Below, in pieces: positions 34,056 to 42,635 of a stretch of DNA of 64,000 nt. The DNA is taken from positions 629,327 to 693,326 of the forward strand of contig CAJTXN010000001.1 in the NCBI GenBank assembly GCA_910583605.1, written 5' to 3'. The notes beneath the pieces are model-generated. The model saw only the letters and a list, made by a program, of their open reading frames with translations. It had not been told where the DNA came from and searched no databases. The position numbers were made by a program, and so were the translations under genes. This DNA comes from an uncultured Lachnospiraceae bacterium (GTDB taxonomy: Bacteria > Bacillota > Clostridia > Lachnospirales > Lachnospiraceae). Within the stretch, counting starts at the first letter, position 1. The number at the start of each line of letters is the position of its first letter.

Positions 34056-35543
34056 TCAAATCTCCAAAAAACGTTTTACAACAGACTTCATCTCTTCCAC
34101 TTCACATACAGTATCATGCAGTACTTTTGCCGTTCTGATTTCTTCTATCGCATTTGGTACGCTGACACCAGAAATTTTACTTAATTCATCTACCAGTGTA
34201 AAATCATCCATGGCATCATATTTTGGATCAATGGAATTCATAACATTTCTTGTAAACTTAAACGGACTTGCCGTTGAAGCGATCACTGCTTTTGTAGTAT
34301 CGGCAGTCTCACGGGTATATTTGTCATATACTACTGCTGCAACTGCCGTATGGGTATCTATCACATAGCCTGTCTCTTCATAAATCTTTTTAATGATTTC
34401 TGAAGTTTCTTCTTCACTTCCGTAATTACCATAGAAATCCTGCAGTTTTCCCTTCATTTCTTCGGTAATGCTGTATCTGCCTTCCGAAGAAAGCGCAGTC
34501 ATAAGTTCATTATTTTTTGCCGAATCACAGTCTGCAATTTTATAGATCAGACGTTCCAGATTGCTGGAAATCAAAATATCCATAGACGGTGACATGGTTA
34601 AGATAAACTCCCGGTTCTTATCGTAAATTCCGGTTGTAAAGAAATCATATAACACTTTATTATCATTGGATGCACATATAAATTTATGAATCGGCAATCC
34701 CATATTTTTCGCATAATATGCGGCAAGTATATTACCGAAATTACCAGTAGGAACTACAACGTTTATCTCTTCTCCGTCGGATATCTCACCGTTGGCAAGC
34801 AGCCTGGCATATGCATACACATAATACACGACCTGTGGAACCAGCCGTCCGATATTAATGGAATTGGCAGACGAGAACTGAAATCCTGCATCATTCATTT
34901 CTTTCTCCAGTTCCTTATCGCCAAAGATTGCCTTTACTCCGCTCTGCGCCTGGTCAAAATTACCTTTGATACCTACAACAAAGGTATTCTCCCCGGTCTG
35001 CGTCACCATCTGTTTTTCCTGAATCGGGCTGACTCCGCCCTTCGGATAAAATACAACAATCCTCGTTCCCGGTACATCGGCAAATCCGGCCAGCGCTGCC
35101 TTTCCGGTGTCTCCGGATGTCGCGGTCAGAATCACGATGTCATTCTTAACATTATTCTTTCTGGCAGATGTGGTCAGCAGATGAGGAAGAATGGATAATG
35201 CCATATCTTTAAATGCAATGGTTGCCCCATGAAATAATTCCAGATAATAAGCTCCCTCTGCTTTTACAAGCGGCGCGATTTCCTCTGTATCAAACTTCGC
35301 ATCATAGGCTTTGTCAATACATGACTTCAGCTCTTCTTCCGTAAAATCCGTAAGAAACTCTTTCATTACAACATATGCCGTTTCTTTATACGACATTCCG
35401 GATAATTCCTGCAGCGATACGCTTAATTTCGGAATGGAAGTCGGAACAAATAACCCTCCGTCACTGGCAAGCCCTTTTAAAATTGCCTGAGAAGCCGTAA
35501 CCGTTTCATTTTCACTTCTTGTACTTTTATATAGCAGATCCAT
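34056..35543 (-). CDS. thrC: Threonine synthase
   Basis: 495 residues, the long fungal/proteobacterial-type ThrC. It converts O-phosphohomoserine to threonine with PLP. The PLP lysine is in FHGATIAFKDMAL, with the phosphate-binding TATSGDTGKAAL after it. The N-terminus MDLLYKSTRSENETV is typical. The start at 35543 is preceded by AGAGGGATACC; an open extension of 15 codons upstream is highly basic and unlikely. It is a single gene with no other threonine-pathway gene nearby, and no T-box leader is present. Confidence 0.96.
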   Translation of the reverse strand: MDLLYKSTRSENETVTASQAILKGLASDGGLFVPTSIPKLSVSLQELSGMSYKETAYVVMKEFLTDFTEEELKSCIDKAYDAKFDTEEIAPLVKAEGAYYLELFHGATIAFKDMALSILPHLLTTSARKNNVKNDIVILTATSGDTGKAALAGFADVPGTRIVVFYPKGGVSPIQEKQMVTQTGENTFVVGIKGNFDQAQSGVKAIFGDKELEKEMNDAGFQFSSANSINIGRLVPQVVYYVYAYARLLANGEISDGEEINVVVPTGNFGNILAAYYAKNMGLPIHKFICASNDNKVLYDFFTTGIYDKNREFILTMSPSMDILISSNLERLIYKIADCDSAKNNELMTALSSEGRYSITEEMKGKLQDFYGNYGSEEETSEIIKKIYEETGYVIDTHTAVAAVVYDKYTRETADTTKAVIASTASPFKFTRNVMNSIDPKYDAMDDFTLVDELSKISGVSVPNAIEEIRTAKVLHDTVCEVEEMKSVVKRFLEI

Positions 35544-35613
35544 GGTATCCCTCTTTCTTTTAATCTTTTTCCTAGGATTATAGCACAAGAATCCGATTTA
35601 TACAAGCAAATGC

Positions 35614-36678
35614 CTAATTTGCGTAAAAATAATGATCCCCATGAACAAATAATAATCTCAGTTTACGGTTAAACCAACTGCTGGAAGACGTACGCATGGT
35701 AAAATACAATGCCCCCGAAGAATAATCCTCTCCTGCCATGGCCCTTCCCACACAATCAATGGTTCTCTGGGACGGTGTCACATTATAAATCCTCTCATTT
35801 TTTACCGGCTCAAACTGATATACCCGTCCGTTATTTTGAAAAATAACCGACTTGACTGTATTCGGAAATGTCTGGCTTCTGACACGGTTGAAAATAACAT
35901 TTGCAACCAGTATTCTTCCAATCTCATCCTGATCTCCGGCTTCCGCTTCTACAATGCGGATCAGCCAGTAATAATCGTTATCATTAATCTCAAACCCCAC
36001 GGCATTATAAATCTGATTCAGTACCTGCTCCTGCTGAACTGCCGGCTCTGTCTGAGCTTCAGTTACTGCCTGGGTTTCTGTCTGCGGCTCCGTTTGCAGC
36101 TCTGTCTGTGGTTCTGTCTGTGATTCTGTTTCCACAGGTCTCTGGGTTTCTGTTGCCGGAGATGTTGCAGGCTGCGTTTCCGTTTGTTTTTCTGATACGT
36201 TTTCAGTAGTTTCCACCGGCACGGAAACACGTTCGGCTGCTGCCGTTGCGGATAATGTATTTATATCCGGCATCTTTTTCGTAGTATTGAACAGCTCCAT
36301 ATAACCGGTCAGAGCATTACTACTGATTCCAACGTGTTCCCGTTCGGCTGCTTTCAGCGAAGCAATAGGCTCCGATTCTTTTGTAATAGAATTATCATTC
36401 TGCAGATAAGATACTATATTCTGCAGATTATGATTTACCGGCTGTATTTCTGCTGTTTCATCTGTATCATCTTCTTCAGCGACTGATTCCCGGGATGTTC
36501 CTCCGTCAGAATCCGTACTTCCATTCTTTCCTGCTCCATTAAAACTATTTGAATTCATTGTAACTAAAGCAAATAATGCTGTGCCTGACACTACAACAAG
36601 TCCTGTGCGATACATTTTTTTAGAAACCGTTTTAATAAAACCAAAGAATTTCTGAATGAATGAGCAAATATTTAGCAT
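35614..36678 (-). CDS. Secreted SleB-like cell-wall hydrolase with Thr/Glu/Gln-rich linker
   Basis: 354 residues from the ATG at 36678, which has AGAGGAGTATCA before it. An N-terminal hydrophobic segment (TGLVVVSGTALFALVTM) is a signal or anchor. A long acidic, Ser/Thr-rich region follows, containing about eight TEPQ/TETQ-like units (residues about 185-230), a wall-spanning linker. The C-terminal ~115 residues form a Hydrolase_2/SleB-type domain: VEAEAGDQDEIGRILVANVI, NRVRSQTFPN and ALYFTMRTSSSSWFNR. SleB is a lytic transglycosylase of the spore cortex, but vegetative relatives are common, so sporulation should not be assumed. Confidence 0.85.
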   Translation of the reverse strand: MLNICSFIQKFFGFIKTVSKKMYRTGLVVVSGTALFALVTMNSNSFNGAGKNGSTDSDGGTSRESVAEEDDTDETAEIQPVNHNLQNIVSYLQNDNSITKESEPIASLKAAEREHVGISSNALTGYMELFNTTKKMPDINTLSATAAAERVSVPVETTENVSEKQTETQPATSPATETQRPVETESQTEPQTELQTEPQTETQAVTEAQTEPAVQQEQVLNQIYNAVGFEINDNDYYWLIRIVEAEAGDQDEIGRILVANVIFNRVRSQTFPNTVKSVIFQNNGRVYQFEPVKNERIYNVTPSQRTIDCVGRAMAGEDYSSGALYFTMRTSSSSWFNRKLRLLFVHGDHYFYAN

Positions 36679-36732
36679 TGATACTCCTCTTTTCATTTTT
36701 ATTTGCAGACAATCCTGCATAAACTAGCTGAC

Positions 36733-36761
36733 ATTATATGGATAACTATTGAAAGTGTCAA
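36733..36761 (-). promoter_or_regulatory. Consensus sigma-A promoter of the SleB-like hydrolase gene
   Basis: Minus strand: perfect -35 TTGACA (36761-36756), a 17-base spacer and perfect -10 TATAAT (36738-36733). Both hexamers match consensus, so this gene is probably well expressed in vegetative cells. The rest of the gap to 37090 is very AT-rich, with only a weak plus-strand TATACT before the AP2 gene. Confidence 0.8.
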
Positions 36762-37090
36762 TAGAAAAACCCTAATTTTGGTATGTTGGACGTATATATT
36801 TTTACTAGTTTTGTGTTTTTACCGTTATTATATATAATTATTCTCTGATAAAACAGAATTTTTTGTGCAAATTCAATAGTCATATTGATACCAAACACAT
36901 GTTTTGCTATTAAGTATTTTTTACAAATATTTTAAGAAATTTTTCCATATATAAGTTATGTAAACTTACATTTTCGTAATACCCTTATTTCTTAATAAAT
37001 ATTATTTATTAAATAGAATTTCCAATATTTAAAATGTTATACTATATATCATAAACATTTACTAAGCCAAACGGCAGACTGTGAGGAATC

Positions 37091-37888
37091 ATGCAATTAA
37101 AAAAAGGTGTTTTTCAGGCAAAAAAAAAGGACGGAACCATCTATTTTCGTTCCTCATTAACATATAAATCCAAACATATCAGTCTCGGTAGTTTTCTTAC
37201 GGAAGAAGAAGCACATCAATGCTATCTGGAGGGTATTTTTATACTATCGGCGGATTGCGGCATTAAACAATTCCATCCTGATAAATTTCCTTTCCTTTCA
37301 TTTGAAAAGTATGTTTCACTGGTAAATTTCAGAGATAATAATATTTATTTCAAAAATCCCATTTACCTGTTTTCCAAGTATTTTAAATATTATTATGATA
37401 TCAATACCGAATTTACATTTGATGTTGACGATTTATTTTTTTATTCCAAACATAAAATCATGAAACGGAACGGTCATATGTTTGTTGCCGACTATGGTAT
37501 GCAGATTAATATTCTGTCCCGTTACGGCATAAAAAACTATGCAGTTCCCGGCAGGGACTATAAATTTATCAACGGGGACAATACGGATTTCCGATATAAA
37601 AATATACAGATCATAAACCGTTTTAACGGCGTATCAAAATCAGAGAAAAACGGACGTACCGTGTATACTTCCAAAATACATATCAACGGAGATTATATTA
37701 TAGGAAGATACTTTGATGAATATGATGCTGCCATTGCCTATAACAAAGCCGGTGATATTCTGGTAAAAAAGGGCATTCTGTCCGGTTATCAAAAGAACTA
37801 TCTGGAAAATCTCTCTTCCATCGAATATGCCGCCCGATACACCGGTATTAAAATATCGGATAAAATCAGAAGCTATTCTGCCAATTAA
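37091..37888 (+). CDS. AP2-HNH-like-AP2 DNA-binding protein (catalytic residues lost)
   Basis: 265 residues. Residues about 5-47 (GVFQAKKKDGTIYFRSSL, ISLGSFLTEEEAHQCY) and about 187-235 (GVSKSEKNGRTVYTSKIHI, GRYFDEYDAAIAYNKAG) are two AP2/ERF-type DNA-binding domains: three strands with an aromatic/Arg pattern and an AYxxA-type helix. Between them, GRDYKFINGDNTDFRYKN matches the core of HNH homing endonucleases (usually DHINGNxxDNRxxNL), but the His is replaced, so cleavage is unlikely. The architecture is that of a domesticated free-standing homing endonuclease, perhaps now a regulator. The SD GAGGAATC precedes the ATG. It has its own terminator and is convergent with the amylase. Confidence 0.75.
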   Translation: MQLKKGVFQAKKKDGTIYFRSSLTYKSKHISLGSFLTEEEAHQCYLEGIFILSADCGIKQFHPDKFPFLSFEKYVSLVNFRDNNIYFKNPIYLFSKYFKYYYDINTEFTFDVDDLFFYSKHKIMKRNGHMFVADYGMQINILSRYGIKNYAVPGRDYKFINGDNTDFRYKNIQIINRFNGVSKSEKNGRTVYTSKIHINGDYIIGRYFDEYDAAIAYNKAGDILVKKGILSGYQKNYLENLSSIEYAARYTGIKISDKIRSYSAN

Positions 37889-37914
37889 CCGATTTCATCG
37901 TTTTCCAAATGAAA

Positions 37915-37956
37915 AGAGTATCATTTACAGCCGTTTAAAACTGTAAACGATACTCT
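37915..37956. terminator. Terminator between the AP2-like gene and the amylase gene
   Basis: agagtatcatttacag (37915-37930) pairs with ctgtaaacgatactct (37941-37956), with one internal mismatch and a T-tract on the plus-strand side. It ends the AP2-like transcript and may also serve the convergent amylase. Confidence 0.8.
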
Positions 37957-38022
37957 TCTTTTTGGGGCATGATTGTTATACAAAAGTTTCTGTAATATGA
38001 ATTACATTATACGACTGTATAA

Positions 38023-40959
38023 TTATTTTAAATAAGTTCCTTCAACACCAACTTTTCCCGGTGCCGGCGTTGATGCTGTATCTAATACATAAACTCTCAT
38101 GTTACCCTTAGCTGTTCTTTCAATAGATAATGTGCCGTTTGTAACATTCTTAACATCACCGGTTATCGCATCTACATATTTTCCGTTTGGAATGCCTGTA
38201 AATGTTGCTCCGTCTGTAACAGATACACATACAAAGCTGTCTACGCCTTCAGCGGCATTTGTATATCTTCTCTTGAATGCCATTTCGCCGCTAACGCCTT
38301 CTGTAGAGTACTGGCCTTTTCTCAAAGCCGGAACTGCTGCACGAATCTTATTCAGTCTCTGGATATGTAATGATAACGGATGATTTAATGTTTCAGCGAT
38401 CGCTCCTGTTGCATTATTGTATTCAGCAAATCCTGTTACATTGATAGAACCTTCAATGTAATCACCGAAGTATGCTCTTCCTGTAGTAGAAAGAGGTGCA
38501 TTAGGACCTACATCGATTGAAGCGCCTTTCATGAATTCAATTTCACTTCCGTAGTAGATACAAGGAATTCCTCTGAACGTAAACATCAGGTTCAGGTTTT
38601 CTGCCCATGTATCCTGAGATCTTGCAAATCTCTGATTCTCTGGTGCACAGTCAGGTGCATAGTCGTGAGAATCAACATAAGTTACATTCCATGTAGCATC
38701 ATTGTAATACTTGTCTCCGCCAATTGCAGTACGGAATGCGCTTCTGGCATCTTCAAAGTTCCAGTGCATTGGGAAGTCGATTACACTTAAATCTGAACTC
38801 ATGGAATAATCAGGTGTGTGATACTCATTACCTTTCAGGAATGCATTATCACTTGTCGGCTGGGTATGTGTGCTTCTGTTGTCTTCATAATGCTGTTCTG
38901 TTAAAGCAACATTCCATGCTGCATTACTATCGCTCCATCCATAGTCTTTTGTTTCATCCCAGGTATAGAACGGTGTTGATAAGTTTGGATTATCTCTGTA
39001 CCATACATTTCTGTCTCTGGAGCAAACTTCTGCAAACATGAAGAAGTTTTCTCCGCCTGCTTCCATAAACTGATCCAGGAATACTTCGTTAAATGTTAAT
39101 CTTGAAATATGTTTAGCTGTATCAATTCGGAAACCATCTACACCCATGTTGATGTAATTGGTATAGCAGTCAACCAGATACTCGTAAACGATCGGATTTT
39201 CCGTATTCAGATCCACACAGTCTCCTGCGATCTGGGCTAACTGTGAAGAATAATCATCCCAGTTAAAGTTTCCGTAGTGATGATAGATATCCTTGGAATC
39301 ATGGTTCACTCCGTCGGTATTCTTCATAAGCGCCAGTCTTGCCTGATACTGCAGACCCGGTGTTAAACTGTCATAGTTAGACGGAAGATTGGATTCCGGA
39401 TGGATCTTCATACATTCTACGCTTCCTAAATCACCGGACTTTTCAAACATCGGAAGAAGATTGGTTTCTCCAAAGTTTCCGGTATGATTTAATACGATAT
39501 CCTGAATAATCTTCATGTCTCTCTTATGAACTTCATCAATCAAATCCTGATATGTAACATCTGATGATTCATATCTGGAATCTACCTTGCTGAAATCCAT
39601 TGCATGATAGCCATGATAATCATAACCGCTTGCATTTTCTACTACCGGTGTAATCCAGATTGCAGTGAAACCAAGAGCCTTGATATAATCAAGTTTTTCG
39701 ATCAATCCCTTGAAATCACCTCTCCATGCCGGATCGCTGTCAGGGTTTTTAGCCTGTCCGTCATCCCAGCAGTGTACATTGTTGGACTCATCACCGTCGT
39801 AAAATCTGGTTGTCATCAGGAAGTAAATGGTCTCATCACGGAAGTCTGTACGTGATACCGTGCTTGACGGTCTCTCATGTGATGTTGTCGGCTCAACCGG
39901 TTTAGGACGTGTTGTCGTCTCTTCCTGTTTTGGTGTTGTTGTTTCTTCCTGCTTCGTTGTTGTTTCCTGCTGTGGTTTCTCCGGATTATGGTCGTACCAT
40001 TTATTGTCCTTAAACCACCATTCACCGGTTGTACGGGTTAAATCAGCTGTCTGCTGGCCATTGTAGTTAAAGATAAGATTTAACTTTGTGGTATTGGCAA
40101 ATTCATAAGAATACCAGTTATCTCCCTCTTTAGCCATCTCTGTTCCCGGCCAGTCAACTGTCTTTAACGACGGGGTTGCGCTCCAGTAATAAATCTTTGC
40201 GCCTCCCCAGGTACTCTTAAAGTGTACCTTGACACCATTAAATGAAGGAGTTTCTCCTTCCGGTGCCGTTGTCTCCGAAGAGGTTTCTTCTACCGGCGGT
40301 GTCTCCGGCTCTTCCGGATTACGGTCGTACCATGTTCCGTCCACATACCACCATTCACCAGCTGTTCTGCTCAGGTCTTTTGTCTGCTGATTTGATGAAC
40401 CGTTGTTGAATATGATACTTGCAGATTTTGCACCTGCGATGGTAAATCCATACCATTTATCACCTTCGCTCTTCATTGCGGTTCCCGGCCATTCTACCGG
40501 ATTATTGTTGCCGCCGTTTAAGTTCCAGTAATAAATCTTAGGGCTGGTCCAGTCTGTCTTCAAATGAACAACAATTTCATCATTGGATGGTGCTTCCGGA
40601 TTATAGTCATACCACTTTCCATCCATAAACCACCATTCGCCTTCTGTTCTGCTCAAATCAGAAGTCTGCCAGCTGGAGTAATCAAAAATCAGGTTTGCAC
40701 TTGTTGCATTGCTGATCGTGTAAGAATACCAGTCTTTTCCTTCTGCTGACATCTGTACTCCCGGCCAATCTACAGGATTGTTGTTGGAATTATTAACATT
40801 CCAATAGTAGATATTCGGAGTTCCTGCTTCCCACTTAAAGTGTACAGTTATTTCATTCGAACCGTATACTTTGTCGTTCGATGACCATATGCCAAACCCA
40901 GTCAGCAGTAAAGCCACCGCGAGCAACGCCAATAAAACTTTCTTCGTACTCGTCTTCAT
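38023..40959 (-). CDS. Secreted GH13 alpha-amylase with three CBM26-like starch-binding modules
   Basis: 978 residues from the ATG at 40959. A signal peptide (KKVLLALLAVALLLTGFGIW) is followed by three CBM26-like modules at about 36-122, 126-213 and 240-325. Each has IYYWN or IYYWS, DWPG or EWPG, EGxxWY and a closing EWWxxDxxWYDxNPE. A Thr/Lys/Gln/Glu linker (about 330-355) leads to the GH13 catalytic barrel: DIVLNHTG, GFRIDTAKH (nucleophile), MFAEVCS (acid/base) and YVDSHD (transition-state Asp). No LPXTG or membrane anchor is seen, so the enzyme is probably released. It has a strong promoter and a leader inverted repeat. Confidence 0.95.
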   Translation of the reverse strand: MKTSTKKVLLALLAVALLLTGFGIWSSNDKVYGSNEITVHFKWEAGTPNIYYWNVNNSNNNPVDWPGVQMSAEGKDWYSYTISNATSANLIFDYSSWQTSDLSRTEGEWWFMDGKWYDYNPEAPSNDEIVVHLKTDWTSPKIYYWNLNGGNNNPVEWPGTAMKSEGDKWYGFTIAGAKSASIIFNNGSSNQQTKDLSRTAGEWWYVDGTWYDRNPEEPETPPVEETSSETTAPEGETPSFNGVKVHFKSTWGGAKIYYWSATPSLKTVDWPGTEMAKEGDNWYSYEFANTTKLNLIFNYNGQQTADLTRTTGEWWFKDNKWYDHNPEKPQQETTTKQEETTTPKQEETTTRPKPVEPTTSHERPSSTVSRTDFRDETIYFLMTTRFYDGDESNNVHCWDDGQAKNPDSDPAWRGDFKGLIEKLDYIKALGFTAIWITPVVENASGYDYHGYHAMDFSKVDSRYESSDVTYQDLIDEVHKRDMKIIQDIVLNHTGNFGETNLLPMFEKSGDLGSVECMKIHPESNLPSNYDSLTPGLQYQARLALMKNTDGVNHDSKDIYHHYGNFNWDDYSSQLAQIAGDCVDLNTENPIVYEYLVDCYTNYINMGVDGFRIDTAKHISRLTFNEVFLDQFMEAGGENFFMFAEVCSRDRNVWYRDNPNLSTPFYTWDETKDYGWSDSNAAWNVALTEQHYEDNRSTHTQPTSDNAFLKGNEYHTPDYSMSSDLSVIDFPMHWNFEDARSAFRTAIGGDKYYNDATWNVTYVDSHDYAPDCAPENQRFARSQDTWAENLNLMFTFRGIPCIYYGSEIEFMKGASIDVGPNAPLSTTGRAYFGDYIEGSINVTGFAEYNNATGAIAETLNHPLSLHIQRLNKIRAAVPALRKGQYSTEGVSGEMAFKRRYTNAAEGVDSFVCVSVTDGATFTGIPNGKYVDAITGDVKNVTNGTLSIERTAKGNMRVYVLDTASTPAPGKVGVEGTYLK

Positions 40960-41066
40960 CCTTTTTCTCTTCTCCTTTTTTATTTTTTGACGCAAACAGC
41001 AGCCATATACTACAATGAAATATTTCCACACGATATTATATGACTTATTCGCATCCCTTGGCACAA

Positions 41067-41108
41067 ATTCACAATAATAGTACCGCCCCCAGTAAAATAA
41101 TTGTGAAT
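41067..41108. repeat. Inverted repeat in the amylase leader (candidate operator)
   Basis: attcacaat (41067-41075) and attgtgaat (41100-41108) are perfect 9-base arms 24 bases apart, lying just downstream of the amylase -10 box. They could be a repressor operator or an RNA hairpin. Confidence 0.5.
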
Positions 41109-41128
41109 ATTTTGTGTCTGTACTTTAA

Positions 41129-41157
41129 AGTATAGAAGAGTTAACAAAAAATGTCAA
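41129..41157 (-). promoter_or_regulatory. Strong sigma-A promoter of the secreted amylase
   Basis: Minus strand: perfect -35 TTGACA (41157-41152), a 17-base spacer and -10 TATACT (41134-41129). An actttaaagt palindrome overlaps the -10 (41122-41131). The leader to the start codon is about 165 bases. Confidence 0.75.
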
Positions 41158-41282
41158 GAATTTTTAATACTTTCGTGCATTTTTAATATAATAAAAGATA
41201 GAATTATACAATTTCAATAAACTTTTTATTAATTTAATGCTTATATCGTCAGAATACACAACTTATTTTCCCCATTGTCTAA

Positions 41283-41318
41283 AAAAATCGCTGCCAGCTT
41301 TACACTGCAGCGATTTTT
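41283..41318. terminator. Terminator after the leuCD/SMI1 operon
   Basis: aaaaatcgctgc (41283-41294) pairs perfectly with gcagcgattttt (41307-41318). On the minus strand T residues follow. It stands 28 bases after the SMI1/KNR4-like stop codon. Confidence 0.85.
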
Positions 41319-41345
41319 CCTTATTCGGGAAGTTCTTTTTCGTTC

Positions 41346-42095
41346 TCAATTTTCCTTGCTGACATAAAACAGTCGTTGAAAACTCCCATAGTCAAAATAC
41401 ACATAGAGTTTTCCATCATCAGTATCCAGGCAGGTTCCCACATGTCCTGATACTTTGAACTGTTTTATATCTATATCCACATGAAAATATGCAAAAATTT
41501 CTTTAACCGATAACCGTTCTTTTGGGTCATACCACTCCAAGCGTTTATACGCGCTCTTGCAGATCATTTCAAGCAGAAACTGTTCCGTGTTGTCGTTCCA
41601 TTTTTTAAACTTAATGATATCATCATCACAACTTAAATAAACGGGCGGATCTTCCCTGCTATCCAGCAGATCCTCGATCAGATATCCCGTATAGGAAATG
41701 CCTTCTCTGTCAACACCTACCAAAAGATAGTTTTGGGTAATCCTGTGCCATTCTTCCTCCGGCATCTGCCACAGGCTGAAATATTCATTGTCAGCATATT
41801 CCTCCTGCTCTCCAACTCTTACCGATGTTTCAAAGTCTTCCTGCAATTCTTCTAAAATTTCATGGATCATCTGATAAGAAGTACGACATTCTTGCGGCGA
41901 ACAGAACAGATTATCAAATACTGCGTTGATATCCTCCTGACCATATTTCAAAAAGAAACTGCGGTAAGCAGCCGGCAGGGCGATTCCCATGGACTGTTCC
42001 GCTACCTGGATTTCATGTTCGGTAAAACCTGAATATTCTCGATCGCAAAAATAGTCCATTAATTCCTGGAGCGTTAAATTATACTTTAATTTCAT
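41346..42095 (-). CDS. SMI1/KNR4 (SUKH) family protein
   Basis: 249 residues, no signal or membrane segment. The N-terminal pattern FTEHEIQVAEQSMGIALPAAYRSFF, followed by a YG and an acidic stretch, is the start of the SMI1/KNR4 (SUKH) fold. A later block (YLLVGVDREGISYTGYLIE, then PPVYLSCDDD) agrees with it. In bacteria SUKH proteins are often immunity proteins to contact-dependent or polymorphic toxins, but orphans with other roles exist. Here it follows leuD by only 16 bases and shares its terminator, so it is probably cotranscribed with leucine genes. No toxin gene is adjacent. Confidence 0.85.
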   Translation of the reverse strand: MKLKYNLTLQELMDYFCDREYSGFTEHEIQVAEQSMGIALPAAYRSFFLKYGQEDINAVFDNLFCSPQECRTSYQMIHEILEELQEDFETSVRVGEQEEYADNEYFSLWQMPEEEWHRITQNYLLVGVDREGISYTGYLIEDLLDSREDPPVYLSCDDDIIKFKKWNDNTEQFLLEMICKSAYKRLEWYDPKERLSVKEIFAYFHVDIDIKQFKVSGHVGTCLDTDDGKLYVYFDYGSFQRLFYVSKEN

Positions 42096-42111
42096 AAATC
42101 AGCCTCCGTTT

Positions 42112-42597
42112 TTATTTATTATTGATATAATTGATCAGACCTTCCGCCCGAATGATCTTCTGCATAAATTCCGGAAATGCCTGTCCCTGGAACTCTGTTC
42201 CTTTCGTCCGGTTATAGATCTTTCCGGAGTCAAAATCTATTTCCACTTCATCTCCTGCTTCTATACCTTTCGCCGCTTCCGGACATTCAATGATCGGCAG
42301 CCCGATATTAATGGCGTTCCGGTAAAAAATTCTTGCAAATGTCTCGGCAATTACACAGCTTACACCGGAAGCTTTAATGGCGATAGGTGCATGTTCTCTG
42401 GAAGAACCGCATCCAAAATTCTTATCCGCTACTATAATATCACCTTGTTTAGCCTGTTTTGCAAAGTCTGTATCAATATCTTCCATACAATGCTTTGCCA
42501 GTTCCTGCGGATCCGGCACGTTCAGATATCTTGCAGGTATAATTACATCTGTATCCACATTGTCACCATATTTAAAAACCTTACCTGTTGCTTTCAT
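42112..42597 (-). CDS. leuD: 3-isopropylmalate dehydratase small subunit
   Basis: 161 residues, the short stand-alone LeuD of the archaeal/clostridial HacB type. With LeuC it isomerises 2-isopropylmalate in leucine synthesis. The swivel-domain marks are KYGDNVDTDVIIPARYLN, DKNFGCGSSREHAP and FARIFYRNAINIGLP. It has an AAAGGAAATC SD and follows leuC by 38 bases. leuA and leuB are not in the window. Confidence 0.97.
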   Translation of the reverse strand: MKATGKVFKYGDNVDTDVIIPARYLNVPDPQELAKHCMEDIDTDFAKQAKQGDIIVADKNFGCGSSREHAPIAIKASGVSCVIAETFARIFYRNAINIGLPIIECPEAAKGIEAGDEVEIDFDSGKIYNRTKGTEFQGQAFPEFMQKIIRAEGLINYINNK

Positions 42598-42635
42598 TGA
42601 TTGATTTCCTTTCTTCTAAGTTATTCTTTCCTGAC

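Noticed and set aside
35544..35613. T-box leader for thrC, or for ilvN at 49800-49871
   Set aside because: The leaders are under 80 bases and contain no T-box sequence or antiterminator.
36040..36180. Repeated TEPQ/TETQ units as a DNA repeat array
   Set aside because: They encode a low-complexity wall-spanning linker in the SleB-like protein; the units are short and irregular, with no spacer structure.
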